Source of the DNA: Pelagibacterium flavum
GTDB lineage: Bacteria > Pseudomonadota > Alphaproteobacteria > Rhizobiales > Devosiaceae
Direction of reading: 5' to 3'
Assembly (NCBI RefSeq): GCF_025854335.1
Contig: NZ_CP107716.1
Span: 2,411,001-2,475,000, forward strand
Length of the DNA: 64,000 bases
Positions 16,080 to 25,000 of the stretch are shown in pieces (position 1 is the stretch's first letter; every line of letters starts with the position of its first letter). The notes under the pieces are model-generated. The model ran no database searches and was not told the DNA's origin. It saw nothing but the letters and a program-made list of their open reading frames with translations. The translations under genes and the position numbers were made by a program.

Positions 16080-17747
16080 TTACGGCGTAAACTCTCGCAC
16101 GGTTTCTCCGCCGAACACCAGCGACTGCGGATTGCGCTCGATTTGTTGCATAACGCGGTTGAACAGCTCAAGGCTCCGTACCGCCTCGTTGGCGAGGGTG
16201 GTGTAGGCGCCCAGACCGTTGTTGGTGAATGTGACAAGGCCGTTGGAAATGGCCAGCGTGCGCTCGTCGAGCGCATTGGCAAGGCTTTCGATGGAGTTGG
16301 CCGCCGAGGCGATGTCGGCGATGACCCGCTGCCCCTCGGGGGACGCGGCGACGGTGTTGAGCGTATCGGACAGTTCGCGGATCGAAGTGGCCGCAGCGCT
16401 GAAATCGGCAAAGAGCGACTGACCATCCTCGGATGCCACCATGCCGTCGACACGGTCGATGAGCTGGCGCAACGCGGTCGCGGTGGCGCCGAATTCCTCG
16501 AACAGCATGCGCCCGTCCTCGGTGGTGATCATACCGTCGATGCGGGCGATGATGGTATCGGCCCGTTCGGTGGCGTTGCCGAGGGTTTCGGTGAAGGTGC
16601 GCGTGTTGGTCAATATCTGATCGACATTGACGGCATTGTTGCCCAGCGCCGTCGAGAATGCGTCGATATTGTCCATGGCGCGGGCAATGACTTCGGGATC
16701 GACGGCGGAGGAAGCGCGATCGATCAGGTCGAGGGTGCCCTGCAGACCGTCCGAGACACCCGAAAGATTGGTAGCCAGGGAGCGCGCGTCGTCGAAAAAG
16801 CCCTGGATGTTCTCGGTATTGTTGGCCAGCGTCTGGGCGAAGGCGCCGATGTCGGAGACGGTGGAGCGCACGTCCTCAGGCGGGATCGCGGCCACGATCT
16901 CGCGGACCTGGACGGTCAAATCGCGCAATTCATCGGCCAGCGGGCCGATGCGTTCGCTGGTGGCGGTCATGGAGGACAGGAAGCCGTCGATGCCCTCGGA
17001 ATTGGACGCAAGGGCGTTGGAAAAGGTCTCCGCGTTGGCGATGGTCGCGGTGAGGCTTTCGCGGTTGTCGGCAACCAGAAGTTCAAGCTCGGACAGCGTC
17101 GCCGTGGCGCTTTCAAGCGCCGTGCTGACATTGGAAACCACAGCGTCGAAATCGGACCCGTCGCCGGCGCCGGCCACCAGATTCGCAAGCCCGCTCGATA
17201 GCTCATCGATGCTGGTAAGGGTGGAGGTCAGGCGCTCTTCATTGGTGGCAAAGAACGCGTCGATGCGCTCGAAGGTGGTTTCAGCGCTGGCGATAATGTC
17301 GCGCGCGCCTTCCATGATCAGCTGGAAATCGGACGCCTCGCCGCGCATGACCGCTATCGTCTGACCCGGTTGCGGCTCAAGCCGGCCCGCTTCGAGCGTG
17401 CCGCCCAGAAGCTGGATGTTGGCAAAGCCGGTCAGCCCCTGCACCTCGAGTATGGCGCGGGTGTCGTTCATCACGGGTGCATCGGCTTCCACGCCGATAC
17501 GGGCCAGCACCTGGCTGGGATCTTCGGGATTGATGGACACCGCCTCGACCGTTCCGACCGGCAGACCGTTGAACAGAACGGTGGTGCCGGGTGCCAGGCC
17601 GGTCACCGCTCCATCGAAAACGATGCGATAGACGGCGCGCTCGCTGACCTGATCGGCAACCGAGAACCAATAGACAAAGCCCATGAACCCGGCGATGACC
17701 AGGGACACAAAGGCGCCGACGATGGCGTAATTGGCCTTGTTTTCCAT
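16080..17747 (-). CDS. MlaD/MCE-family lipid transport protein with a long helical tail
   Basis: The 555-residue protein has one N-terminal membrane anchor (YAIVGAFVSLVIAGFMGFVYW). An MCE domain follows at residues about 38-120 (YRIVFDGAVTGLAPGTTVLFNG, GLTGFANIQLLGG). The remaining 430 residues are rich in Ala, Thr, Ser and Asp in a repeated pattern (SDGLQGTLDLIDRASSAV, ATALRQLIDRVDGMVASEDG) that looks like long helices or coiled coil. MCE proteins bind lipids between the inner and outer membranes. It lies directly after the ATPase and permease genes, so it is the substrate-binding part of that importer or exporter. Confidence 0.88.
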   Translation of the reverse strand: MENKANYAIVGAFVSLVIAGFMGFVYWFSVADQVSERAVYRIVFDGAVTGLAPGTTVLFNGLPVGTVEAVSINPEDPSQVLARIGVEADAPVMNDTRAILEVQGLTGFANIQLLGGTLEAGRLEPQPGQTIAVMRGEASDFQLIMEGARDIIASAETTFERIDAFFATNEERLTSTLTSIDELSSGLANLVAGAGDGSDFDAVVSNVSTALESATATLSELELLVADNRESLTATIANAETFSNALASNSEGIDGFLSSMTATSERIGPLADELRDLTVQVREIVAAIPPEDVRSTVSDIGAFAQTLANNTENIQGFFDDARSLATNLSGVSDGLQGTLDLIDRASSAVDPEVIARAMDNIDAFSTALGNNAVNVDQILTNTRTFTETLGNATERADTIIARIDGMITTEDGRMLFEEFGATATALRQLIDRVDGMVASEDGQSLFADFSAAATSIRELSDTLNTVAASPEGQRVIADIASAANSIESLANALDERTLAISNGLVTFTNNGLGAYTTLANEAVRSLELFNRVMQQIERNPQSLVFGGETVREFTP

Positions 17748-17750
17748 CGC

Positions 17751-18530
17751 TCAGTGATGCTCCAGATGGTGCTTGGCGCGCGGGCCGTGGAAATAATCGA
17801 CGAGCCAGGGGTCATCGGAAGCCTGCAGCTCGGCCAGCGTGCCGACCTCCAGCAATTTGCCCTGCCCGATGGCAGCGATACGGTCGCAGACTGTTACAAG
17901 ACTGTCGAGGTCATGAGTGACCATATAGACGGTAAGCCCCAGCGCCGTCTTGAGGCTCAACACAAGTTCATCGAACCGGGCGGCGCCGATCGGGTCGAGC
18001 CCGGCGGTGGGCTCGTCGAGGAAAATAATGTCGGGATCGAGCGCCAGAGCGCGGGCCAGAGCGGCGCGCTTTATCATGCCGCCCGACAATTCAGCGGGAT
18101 AGAGGTTTTCCGATTCGGGGCTGAGACCGACGAGATCGATCTTGAAGCGGGCGATTTCGCGACGCAGCTTTCGGGGAATGTCGAAATGCTCGCGCATGGG
18201 AAATTCGACGTTTTCCAGGACCGTCAGCGAGGAAAACAGAGCCCCTTGCTGGAACAGCACGCCCCAGCGGCGCTCGACGGCCACGCGGTCCCGCACGGAC
18301 ATGCCGGCATAATCCTGGCCGAAGACCTCTATTGTGCCGGCGCGCTTGGGCAAAAGGCCGATCAGCGCGCGCAAGGTCACCGATTTTCCCGAGCCGGACG
18401 GGCCGATGATGCCGAGCACTTCGCCCTTGCGCACATCAAGCGAAAAGCCTTCGATGACATTGCGGTCGCCAAAGCCCACGACGAGGTCGCGGATCGAGAT
18501 GATGGGATCGGGTGTGGTTGTATCGACCAT
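17751..18530 (-). CDS. ABC transporter ATP-binding protein, MlaF/Ttg2A type
   Basis: The 259-residue ATPase has Walker A GPSGSGKSVTLR, the signature LSGGMIKRAALARAL and Walker B IIFLDEPTAGLDPIG. The LSGGM variant is typical of MlaF/Ttg2A lipid ATPases. It powers the MlaE-like permease encoded upstream and works with the MCE protein downstream (three-base gaps on both sides). Residues around 90 (LFQQGALFSSLTVLENVEFP) are also characteristic of this group. The cargo is probably phospholipid. Confidence 0.9.
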   Translation of the reverse strand: MVDTTTPDPIISIRDLVVGFGDRNVIEGFSLDVRKGEVLGIIGPSGSGKSVTLRALIGLLPKRAGTIEVFGQDYAGMSVRDRVAVERRWGVLFQQGALFSSLTVLENVEFPMREHFDIPRKLRREIARFKIDLVGLSPESENLYPAELSGGMIKRAALARALALDPDIIFLDEPTAGLDPIGAARFDELVLSLKTALGLTVYMVTHDLDSLVTVCDRIAAIGQGKLLEVGTLAELQASDDPWLVDYFHGPRAKHHLEHH

Positions 18531-18533
18531 GCG

Positions 18534-19673
18534 CTAAACTCCGATGGCCGCAAAGAACATGGCGAACAGACCATCGGCGACGATGACCAGGAAAATCGCG
18601 CGCACGACGGACGCCGTGGTGTGGCGGCCAAGAGATTCGGCGCTGCCCTTCACCTTGAACCCCTCGTTGGTGGCGACCAGGCCGATAATGACGGCCATGA
18701 AGGGCGCCTTGACCATGCCGACCATGAGCGTCTGCATGTTGAGCGCGTCCTGCAGCCGTTCAAGAAAGATATCGAACGGGATGCCGCCATAGACCAAGGC
18801 TACGACAGCCGCGCCCACGAGTCCGGACAGCGCCCCGATGAACGCCAGGAACGGCAGGCCGATCAACAGCGCGATCATGCGCGGCAGGATCAGCACCTGG
18901 TAGGGATCTACCCCCATGACCTTGAGCGCGTCGAGTTCCTCGCGCATGCGCATGGAACCCAGCTCGGCGGTAATGGCCGAACCCGACCGGCCGGCGATCA
19001 TGATAGCAGCGAGCAGGAGCCCGACCTCGCGCAGCATCAGAATGGCGGCCAGATCGACCACATAGATCGCCACGCCGAAATTGTTGAGCTGGAGAATGGA
19101 TTGCTGGGTGATGATGGCGCCGACCACCACCGAAATGAGCATGACAATGGGCACGGCGCGGAAGGCGATCAGATCGAGTTGGTTGACCAGCGCAGCAAGC
19201 CGGAACGGGGCGCGAAAGGTGAGCGTGGCCCCGGCCGCGGCCATCACCCGGCCAAGAACGGCGTGAATGGTGACCACATCGCCCAGCGCATTGGCGGTCA
19301 TGCGGCCCAGTTCGTCGAATGGGCGCACAAGCCAGGGCAGCTTGTGCCTGGCGACAGGAGCGTGCGGCTCTATGGCATTGACGTGGCTTAAAAGCGCTTC
19401 CTGCGCCTGAGTTGTTCCGGTGATCGCGGTCTGAACGCCCTGCCCCATTTCTTCGCGGCGGCGGGCCAGAAGGAAGGCGCCGACCGTGTCGAGCGCAGTC
19501 ACCCCGCTCAGATCGAACTCAAGGCGGGACGGCACGGTATGAGCGGAAAAGGCCGAATCGATCCGCGCCTGGATCTGCTGCGTCCATTGCGTAGTCCACG
19601 CGCCGGAAAGACGCGCAACGAGAACACCGTCTGCGCCGGACATCTCGATCCTGGGCTCATCGAGCTGGGTCAT
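18534..19673 (-). CDS. MlaE-family permease with N-terminal STAS domain
   Basis: The 379-residue protein has an N-terminal STAS-like domain (residues about 1-95: LEFDLSGVTALDTVGAFLLARR). An MlaE permease domain follows (LVNQLDLIAFRAVPIVMLISV, GREVGLLLAAIMIAGRSGSAITAELGSMR-type region, ELDALKVMGVDPYQVL). In E. coli the STAS protein MlaB is separate; here it is fused to the permease, as in several alphaproteobacteria. It is the first gene of the operon, starting at MTQLDEPRIEMSG. Confidence 0.9.
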   Translation of the reverse strand: MTQLDEPRIEMSGADGVLVARLSGAWTTQWTQQIQARIDSAFSAHTVPSRLEFDLSGVTALDTVGAFLLARRREEMGQGVQTAITGTTQAQEALLSHVNAIEPHAPVARHKLPWLVRPFDELGRMTANALGDVVTIHAVLGRVMAAAGATLTFRAPFRLAALVNQLDLIAFRAVPIVMLISVVVGAIITQQSILQLNNFGVAIYVVDLAAILMLREVGLLLAAIMIAGRSGSAITAELGSMRMREELDALKVMGVDPYQVLILPRMIALLIGLPFLAFIGALSGLVGAAVVALVYGGIPFDIFLERLQDALNMQTLMVGMVKAPFMAVIIGLVATNEGFKVKGSAESLGRHTTASVVRAIFLVIVADGLFAMFFAAIGV

Positions 19674-19826
19674 CAAGTCTGAGCTTATACTCCCGTGCGG
19701 GACGCCCACCGGAACGGGGCAGTCCTTGGCGATTCCTTAACATGCGGATTGGCGCTTGTCCCGACAGGGTGGCAAGCTTCACCAGGTTGTGGCCGCACTC
19801 GGCGCTGCGGGCGCCCGCCTGCCCCC

Positions 19827-20747
19827 TCAATCGATCCAGGCGTGGGCCGGATTGACCTTTGCACAGTAGTGTTCGGCGGTTGCGCGCGCTCTCCTGACGA
19901 CCCGCCTGATGAAATCCTGCTGAGTGGATGCCTGATAGCTGGCAATGATCGGCATCGGCGGGAATCGCTTGGCGACCTTGATCGGATTGAGCAGACCTGA
20001 ACTGAGCTCGCGGCTGATCGTGACGCTGGGGACGGCTCCGACGCCGAACCCGTCGATAAGAAGGTTGATGATCGCGTAGAGCGAATTGCAGCTGGTGAGC
20101 TTTGAGGCGAGAACCTGCTCGTCGTGAAAATACGGTGCCACCATCTGGTATGGCGGGGAATCCTTGGGAAAGGAGATGATCGGCATATCGGCCAGCGCCG
20201 CGACAGAATAGGTGCGATCGGGATCGATCAGTTTCGGCGAGCCGGCCCAGGTCATCTGAAAGACGCAGGCCGTGTAGTTGCGAAAGCCGTCGTCGAGAAC
20301 GGGATGGAGGCAGAAGACCAGATCGAAATCGCCCTTGCGCATGCCGGTGAGCAAGGGCTTGGTCCCATCGACCGTCATTTCGATCTTGAGGTTGGGAAAG
20401 GTGTGGTGAAGCGAGTCGATCAGCAGCGGCATCCAGGTCGAGGACACGGAATCGATTGCCCCGATGCGGAGCGGACCGGGGGCATGGCCGGCGCCCTCGC
20501 CGATTTCACCACGCAGGGTTTCTATGTTTTCGAGAATGGTTTCGAAATGGCGCAGCACATGCTCGCCATCGAGCGTGAGCGCGAAGCGCCCTTCTCCGCG
20601 CTCGACCAGCCGGCAGGCAAATTCGCGCTCGATGGCCGCCAGCCGGCTGGAAATGGCCGGCTGGGTCGTGTTGAGCTCTTCCGCCGTCCGGCCGAAATGG
20701 CGGTTGCGGGCCAGAACCACGAAGGTCTTCATGTCGAGTATGCGCAT
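19827..20747 (-). CDS. LysR-family transcriptional regulator
   Basis: The 306-residue protein has the LysR winged helix at residues 1-60 (MRILDMKTFVVLARNRHFGRTAEELNTTQP region, AISSRLAAIEREF). A periplasmic-binding-like effector domain follows (GPLRIGAIDSVSSTWMPLLI, GDFDLVFCLHP). It lies 44 bases after the PatD-like dehydrogenase gene on the same strand, so it may be the last gene of the polyamine operon and control it. A promoter of its own cannot be excluded. Effector unknown. Confidence 0.88.
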   Translation of the reverse strand: MRILDMKTFVVLARNRHFGRTAEELNTTQPAISSRLAAIEREFACRLVERGEGRFALTLDGEHVLRHFETILENIETLRGEIGEGAGHAPGPLRIGAIDSVSSTWMPLLIDSLHHTFPNLKIEMTVDGTKPLLTGMRKGDFDLVFCLHPVLDDGFRNYTACVFQMTWAGSPKLIDPDRTYSVAALADMPIISFPKDSPPYQMVAPYFHDEQVLASKLTSCNSLYAIINLLIDGFGVGAVPSVTISRELSSGLLNPIKVAKRFPPMPIIASYQASTQQDFIRRVVRRARATAEHYCAKVNPAHAWID

Positions 20748-20791
20748 GGCTATCTTCTAGAACGCCATCCACCCGAGGGAAAGGGCCCTGC

Positions 20792-22216
20792 TCAGGACGC
20801 GATCATGACGTGGCGAGCCTGGGTGTAGTCGAGCAGCGACTGCATGGACAAATCCGATCCATAGCCCGAATTCTTCATTCCGCCATGGGGCATCTCGGTG
20901 GCGAAAACGCCGTGAGTGTTGACCCATGTCACGCCATATTCGAGCGCGTTGGCGATCGACATGGCCGAGGATGCGTCGCGGGACCAGACCGAGGACGCCA
21001 GGCCGTATTCGGACGCGTTGGCCCATTCGAGCGCTTGGTCGGGCGTATCGAAGGGGGTTATGGTCACCACCGGACCGAACACTTCCTTTTGCACGATCTC
21101 GCTGGAAATGCCGGCCTGGACGAGGGTCGGCTCGTGGAAGAACCCTTCGCCGTCCGGCGTATTTCCGCCAGACAGGATTTCCGCGCCTTCCGATTTGGCA
21201 CGAGAGACGAACCCGGCGACACGGTCCTGCTGTGCCCTCGAAATCAGCGGCCCGAATTCCACGTCATCGCGCTCGGGCGCGCCATAGACAAGGCTGCCGA
21301 CCATTTGGCTCATGCGCGCGTTGAGATCGGGCAGGATGGCGCGGTCGACGAAAATCCGGCACGCCGCCGTGCAATCCTGGCCGGCATTATAAAAACTCGC
21401 TTCGCGCAGCGTTTCGACCAAGGCGTCGAGATCGGCATCCTTGAGGACGATCACCGGGGCCTTGCCGCCCAGTTCGAGATGGGTGCGCTTGATGGTCTCG
21501 CCGGCGGCGGCCTTGAGAACGGCTCGACCTGTCCTCACATCCCCCGTCAGCGAAATCATCCGCACCAAGGGGTGCGATATCAGCTTCTGGCCGACATCGA
21601 GCCCATTGCCGCAGATGATGTTGACGACCCCCCTGGGCAAGATGTCGTTGAGAAGACCACCGAGGGCCAGAAGGCTGAGGGGGGTATTTTCAGACGGCTT
21701 GATGACCACGGTGTTGCCGGCCGCGAGCGCGGGAGCGATTTTCCAGGCTGCCATGAGCAGCGGATAGTTCCAGGGGGCGATCGAGGCCACCACCCCGATC
21801 GGGTCGCGCCGGAGCATCGAGACCATATTGTCGGCGCGATAGCCATTGGCGGCAACGCCGGGGATGTTGCGGGCGGCTGTGGCGAAAAAACGGAACACGT
21901 CAGCCACATTGGCCAGTTCGGCGGCTTTGACGAAGCGCACGGGCTTTCCGGCATTGCGCGACTCCACATGGGCCAGCGCGTCGGCGTTGGCCTCCACGGC
22001 GTCGGCTATGGCCCACAACAGGCGCGAGCGCAGTTTGGGCGTGGTCTTGCGCCATTCGCCAAAGGCGCGGTGTGCGGCGGTTACAGCCTGTTCGACCTGA
22101 CCGGCATCGGCGGATGCCACTTCGGCAAGCACTTTTCCAAGGGCCGGTTCGAACGCTGTTTCACTCGGTCCCTGCCCGGCGACATAGGCGCCATCGATCA
22201 AGAGGCGGGTTTCCAT
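20792..22216 (-). CDS. Aldehyde dehydrogenase, gamma-aminobutyraldehyde (PatD) type
   Basis: The 474-residue NAD(P)-dependent enzyme has LELGGKAPVIVLKDADLDAL with the general-base glutamate, and NAGQDCTAACRIFV with the catalytic cysteine. The CTAACR form is the hallmark of gamma-aminobutyraldehyde dehydrogenases such as E. coli PatD. It would turn 4-aminobutanal, from putrescine, into GABA. The start METRLLIDGAYV follows GGAGAA by seven bases; an upstream in-frame ATG overlaps that ribosome site. It follows the polyamine transporter genes, and gabT and gabD lie farther upstream in the same operon direction. Confidence 0.86.
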   Translation of the reverse strand: METRLLIDGAYVAGQGPSETAFEPALGKVLAEVASADAGQVEQAVTAAHRAFGEWRKTTPKLRSRLLWAIADAVEANADALAHVESRNAGKPVRFVKAAELANVADVFRFFATAARNIPGVAANGYRADNMVSMLRRDPIGVVASIAPWNYPLLMAAWKIAPALAAGNTVVIKPSENTPLSLLALGGLLNDILPRGVVNIICGNGLDVGQKLISHPLVRMISLTGDVRTGRAVLKAAAGETIKRTHLELGGKAPVIVLKDADLDALVETLREASFYNAGQDCTAACRIFVDRAILPDLNARMSQMVGSLVYGAPERDDVEFGPLISRAQQDRVAGFVSRAKSEGAEILSGGNTPDGEGFFHEPTLVQAGISSEIVQKEVFGPVVTITPFDTPDQALEWANASEYGLASSVWSRDASSAMSIANALEYGVTWVNTHGVFATEMPHGGMKNSGYGSDLSMQSLLDYTQARHVMIAS

Positions 22217-22258
22217 GATGCAATTCTCCATAATCGGTGCGCAGCCAGGGGCGACGGG

Positions 22259-23302
22259 TCAGGCGTTGGACGGGCTTTCGTCGAGCACCCTGATGCGCGC
22301 GGGGTCGATCTTGAGGCCGATCTTGTCGCCGCGCTCGTAGATGGTATCGGTGCCAGCCAGGACCCGCAGTTCGGTATCGGCGAGGCGCAGGACGTAGCGG
22401 TTCCGGGCGCCCAGAAAGATCCGGGTGCCGACCGTGGCGGTGATCTGGCCTTCATTGGCGGGGCAGATCACGAGGTCTTCCTGGCGCATGGCCAGAAGGC
22501 GTTCTCCTTGGGCTTCTGAACCGAGTTCCAGCGTCTGGCCATCGGCGAGCCTGGCGCTGCGGCCCGAAATGGTGGCGGGGAGAAGATTGGCCGCTCCAAG
22601 GAAGTTCGACGCATAGCCGGTGCGCGGCTGGGAGTAGATTTCGGCCGGCGCGCCTTCCTGCTCGATCTTGCCCTGATTGAGGAGCACGATCCTGTCGGAA
22701 AGGCTCAGCGCCTCTTCCTGATCGTGGGTCACAAAGATCGTGGTCAGCCCAAGGCGCTTGTGGATTTCGATCAGTTCGACCTGCATGTCTTCGCGCAGGC
22801 GGGCGTCGAGATTGGACAGCGGTTCGTCAAGCAACAGGACCAATGGCCGGGTCACGATGGCCCGAGCCAAGGCCACGCGCTGCTGCTGGCCGCCCGAAAG
22901 CTGGGTCGGCTTGCGGTCGGCCAGGTGCCCGAGCTGGACGGTATCGAGGGCGCCGCGAACCTTGTCCTGCTGTTCGTCCCGGTTGCCGATTCCACGCATC
23001 CTGAGGGGAAACCGCACATTTTCGAACACCGAGAGGTGCGGCAGCAGGGCGTAGGACTGGAACATCATGGCGATGTCGCGTTTTTCGGGCGGCAGCCGGG
23101 TTACATCTGTGCCGTCGATCTCGACGCTGCCGCTGGTGACGCCTTCGAGCCCGGCGACGATGCGCAGCAAGGTGGTCTTTCCGCACCCCGAAGCGCCGAG
23201 CAGACTGAGGAATTCCCCCGATGCGATATCGAGCGAAATGCCATGCAGCACCTGCACGGGACCGAAGGATTTCTTGATCGAAGTCAGACGAACATCAGCC
23301 AT
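22259..23302 (-). CDS. potA: Polyamine-type ABC transporter ATP-binding protein (PotA)
   Basis: The 347-residue ATPase has Walker A GASGCGKTTLLR, the Q-loop region MMFQSYALLPHLSVFENV, signature LSGGQQQRVALARA and Walker B LLLDEPLSNLDARL. A C-terminal TOBE domain (residues about 270-340) follows. This is the spermidine/putrescine branch of the family. It drives the permeases encoded just upstream. The surrounding genes for 4-aminobutanal and GABA oxidation make putrescine or a related amine the likely substrate. Confidence 0.88.
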   Translation of the reverse strand: MADVRLTSIKKSFGPVQVLHGISLDIASGEFLSLLGASGCGKTTLLRIVAGLEGVTSGSVEIDGTDVTRLPPEKRDIAMMFQSYALLPHLSVFENVRFPLRMRGIGNRDEQQDKVRGALDTVQLGHLADRKPTQLSGGQQQRVALARAIVTRPLVLLLDEPLSNLDARLREDMQVELIEIHKRLGLTTIFVTHDQEEALSLSDRIVLLNQGKIEQEGAPAEIYSQPRTGYASNFLGAANLLPATISGRSARLADGQTLELGSEAQGERLLAMRQEDLVICPANEGQITATVGTRIFLGARNRYVLRLADTELRVLAGTDTIYERGDKIGLKIDPARIRVLDESPSNA

Positions 23303-23308
23303 GGCAAA

Positions 23309-24112
23309 TCAGGAACTCGCGAATTTCTGCACGCCGAGCATGCGGTCGATGATGAGGATCAGGGCAATGGTGATGCCGATCATGATGGTGGAGACGGCGG
23401 CCACCGAAGGGTCGGGGCTGAATTCAAGCTGGCCGTAAATCTGCACCGGCAGCGTGGTGAGCCCGGGCGTGCGCAGGAACAGTGCCAGCACCGCCTCGTC
23501 AAAGGAGATATTGAAGGCAAAGAACGCTCCGGCGATCAGGCCCGGCCGGCATTGCGGCACGACCACCAGCCAGAGCCGCTGGAGCCGGTTGGCGCCCATG
23601 GTCTGGGCGGCCTCTTCGAGGAAAGGATCGGATTCCGAGAGCACGGCCAGAGTGGTCCGCACGACATAGGGGATCGTGATGACGGTATGGCTGATCCAGA
23701 GCGTGACCAGCGATACCGGGCCGAACAGAGCACTCCAGAGCATGAGCATGCCAATGGCATAGATGATCGTGGGAAGGACGAGTGGCGAGAGGAAGAACGT
23801 CGCCAGACCGCCTGAAAAGGGTAATGCGCGCCGGTGAATGGCGATAGCCGCGGCTCCGCCGATGAGGGTCGCGCTGAGCGTTACTAGCAGCGCCACCTGC
23901 AGGCTGAGCCATGCAGCGCCGAGATAGGCATCCGAGGCGAGCACGTTTTCATACCAGCGCAGCGAGAACCCGGCGGGAGGAAAGGCGATGAACTGGCTTT
24001 CCGACACGGACACACCGACCACGACGACCAGCGGCGCGAGCAGGAACAGCGCGGTCAGAACCACAAAGATCGTCGTCGCAACGCGCAAGGGAGTGGAAAT
24101 GGACTTAACCAT
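23309..24112 (-). CDS. potC: Polyamine-type ABC transporter permease (PotC)
   Basis: The 267-residue permease has six hydrophobic stretches and the coupling loop LEEAAQTMGANRLQRLWLVVVPQC with the EAA motif. The PotC pattern PAGFSLRWYENVL is present near residue 50. Its ATG overlaps the end of potB by eight bases. With PotB it forms the inner-membrane channel. Confidence 0.9.
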   Translation of the reverse strand: MVKSISTPLRVATTIFVVLTALFLLAPLVVVVGVSVSESQFIAFPPAGFSLRWYENVLASDAYLGAAWLSLQVALLVTLSATLIGGAAAIAIHRRALPFSGGLATFFLSPLVLPTIIYAIGMLMLWSALFGPVSLVTLWISHTVITIPYVVRTTLAVLSESDPFLEEAAQTMGANRLQRLWLVVVPQCRPGLIAGAFFAFNISFDEAVLALFLRTPGLTTLPVQIYGQLEFSPDPSVAAVSTIMIGITIALILIIDRMLGVQKFASS

Positions 24113-24929
24113 TGGATCGCCCTCCTCCAAGTCGCGCATATGGCACGAGGATGATCAGGATGCCCACAAAGAGGATAACCGCCTGGGCAGCCGCGAAGGG
24201 CCAATCCAGCGTCTGGGTCACCGAACGGTAGATCGACGCTGCCAGAACCTGAATGCGCGAACCGCCGAGCAGATTGGGGGTAACAAAGGACGAGGCGGAA
24301 AGCGTGAAGACCAGCAGAGACCCGGCCACGATACCCGGCAGAGCCAGCGGCAGGACAACGGTTCTGAGCGATTGCAGGAACGTGCAGCCCATGGTGCGGG
24401 CGGCTTCTTCGAGGCGTGTATCGATGCGGGTTACGACACCGAGGATCGAAAGGGTCATGAACGGCAGGAGCACCTGGACCATGCCGATGACGATGGCGGT
24501 CTCGGTTTGCATGAGCGAAAAGTTGCGGCCCACCAGGCCAAGGCTCTGGAGCGTTTCGGAGACCAGGCCCGAGCGCCCCAGCAGCACCATCCAGCCGAAG
24601 GTGCGCACGACAACGCTGGTCATGAGCGGCAGGATGACCAGCACGATGAGCCAGAGCCGCAGGCGCGGGCCGACGCGGGCCATGATATAGGCCAGGGGAA
24701 AGCCGATGGCCGCGCAGATCACTGTGATCAGCAGCGAAAGCCGAACGGTGCGCCAGAGAACGCCGAGATAATAGCTGTCGGTCAGAAACCGGGTGAAATG
24801 ATCAAGCGTCGGTCCCTGTTCGCCCGAAACCGACAAGATGAGCATCTGGGCGATGGGGACAAAGAAGGCCAGCGCCAGCAGCAGCGCGCCTGGCAGCAGC
24901 AACAGCGAATTCTCGGTACGGTCGCTCAT
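24105..24929 (-). CDS. potB: Polyamine-type ABC transporter permease (PotB)
   Basis: The 274-residue permease has six hydrophobic segments and the EAA loop LEEAARTMGCTFLQSLRTVVLP. The segment TSVVVRTFGWMVLLGRSGLV is typical of PotB. It lies between potD and potC on the minus strand. A strong hairpin at 24954-24982 separates it from potD and probably lowers its expression relative to the binding protein. Confidence 0.9.
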   Translation of the reverse strand: MSDRTENSLLLLPGALLLALAFFVPIAQMLILSVSGEQGPTLDHFTRFLTDSYYLGVLWRTVRLSLLITVICAAIGFPLAYIMARVGPRLRLWLIVLVILPLMTSVVVRTFGWMVLLGRSGLVSETLQSLGLVGRNFSLMQTETAIVIGMVQVLLPFMTLSILGVVTRIDTRLEEAARTMGCTFLQSLRTVVLPLALPGIVAGSLLVFTLSASSFVTPNLLGGSRIQVLAASIYRSVTQTLDWPFAAAQAVILFVGILIILVPYARLGGGRSNG

Positions 24930-24953
24930 TGATTGGCCTCGGAGAACGTGTGC

Positions 24954-24982
24954 GCCATGCGCGGATACTATCCGCGCATGGC
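24954..24982 (-). promoter_or_regulatory. Perfect 14-bp hairpin between potD and potB
   Basis: GCCATGCGCGGATA and TATCCGCGCATGGC are exact reverse complements with one base between them. It lies after the potD stop and before potB. No U-run follows, so it more likely protects the 3' end of the potD message, or partly terminates, than fully stops transcription. Confidence 0.7.
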
Positions 24983-25000
24983 AGGGTAAGGGTTATCCGC

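Noticed and set aside
17370..19391. Plus-strand open frame of 673 codons over the mla operon
   Set aside because: It is a mirror frame of mlaD, mlaF and mlaE (His/Gln/Asp-rich, no domains), while the minus strand has clear ABC and MCE motifs.
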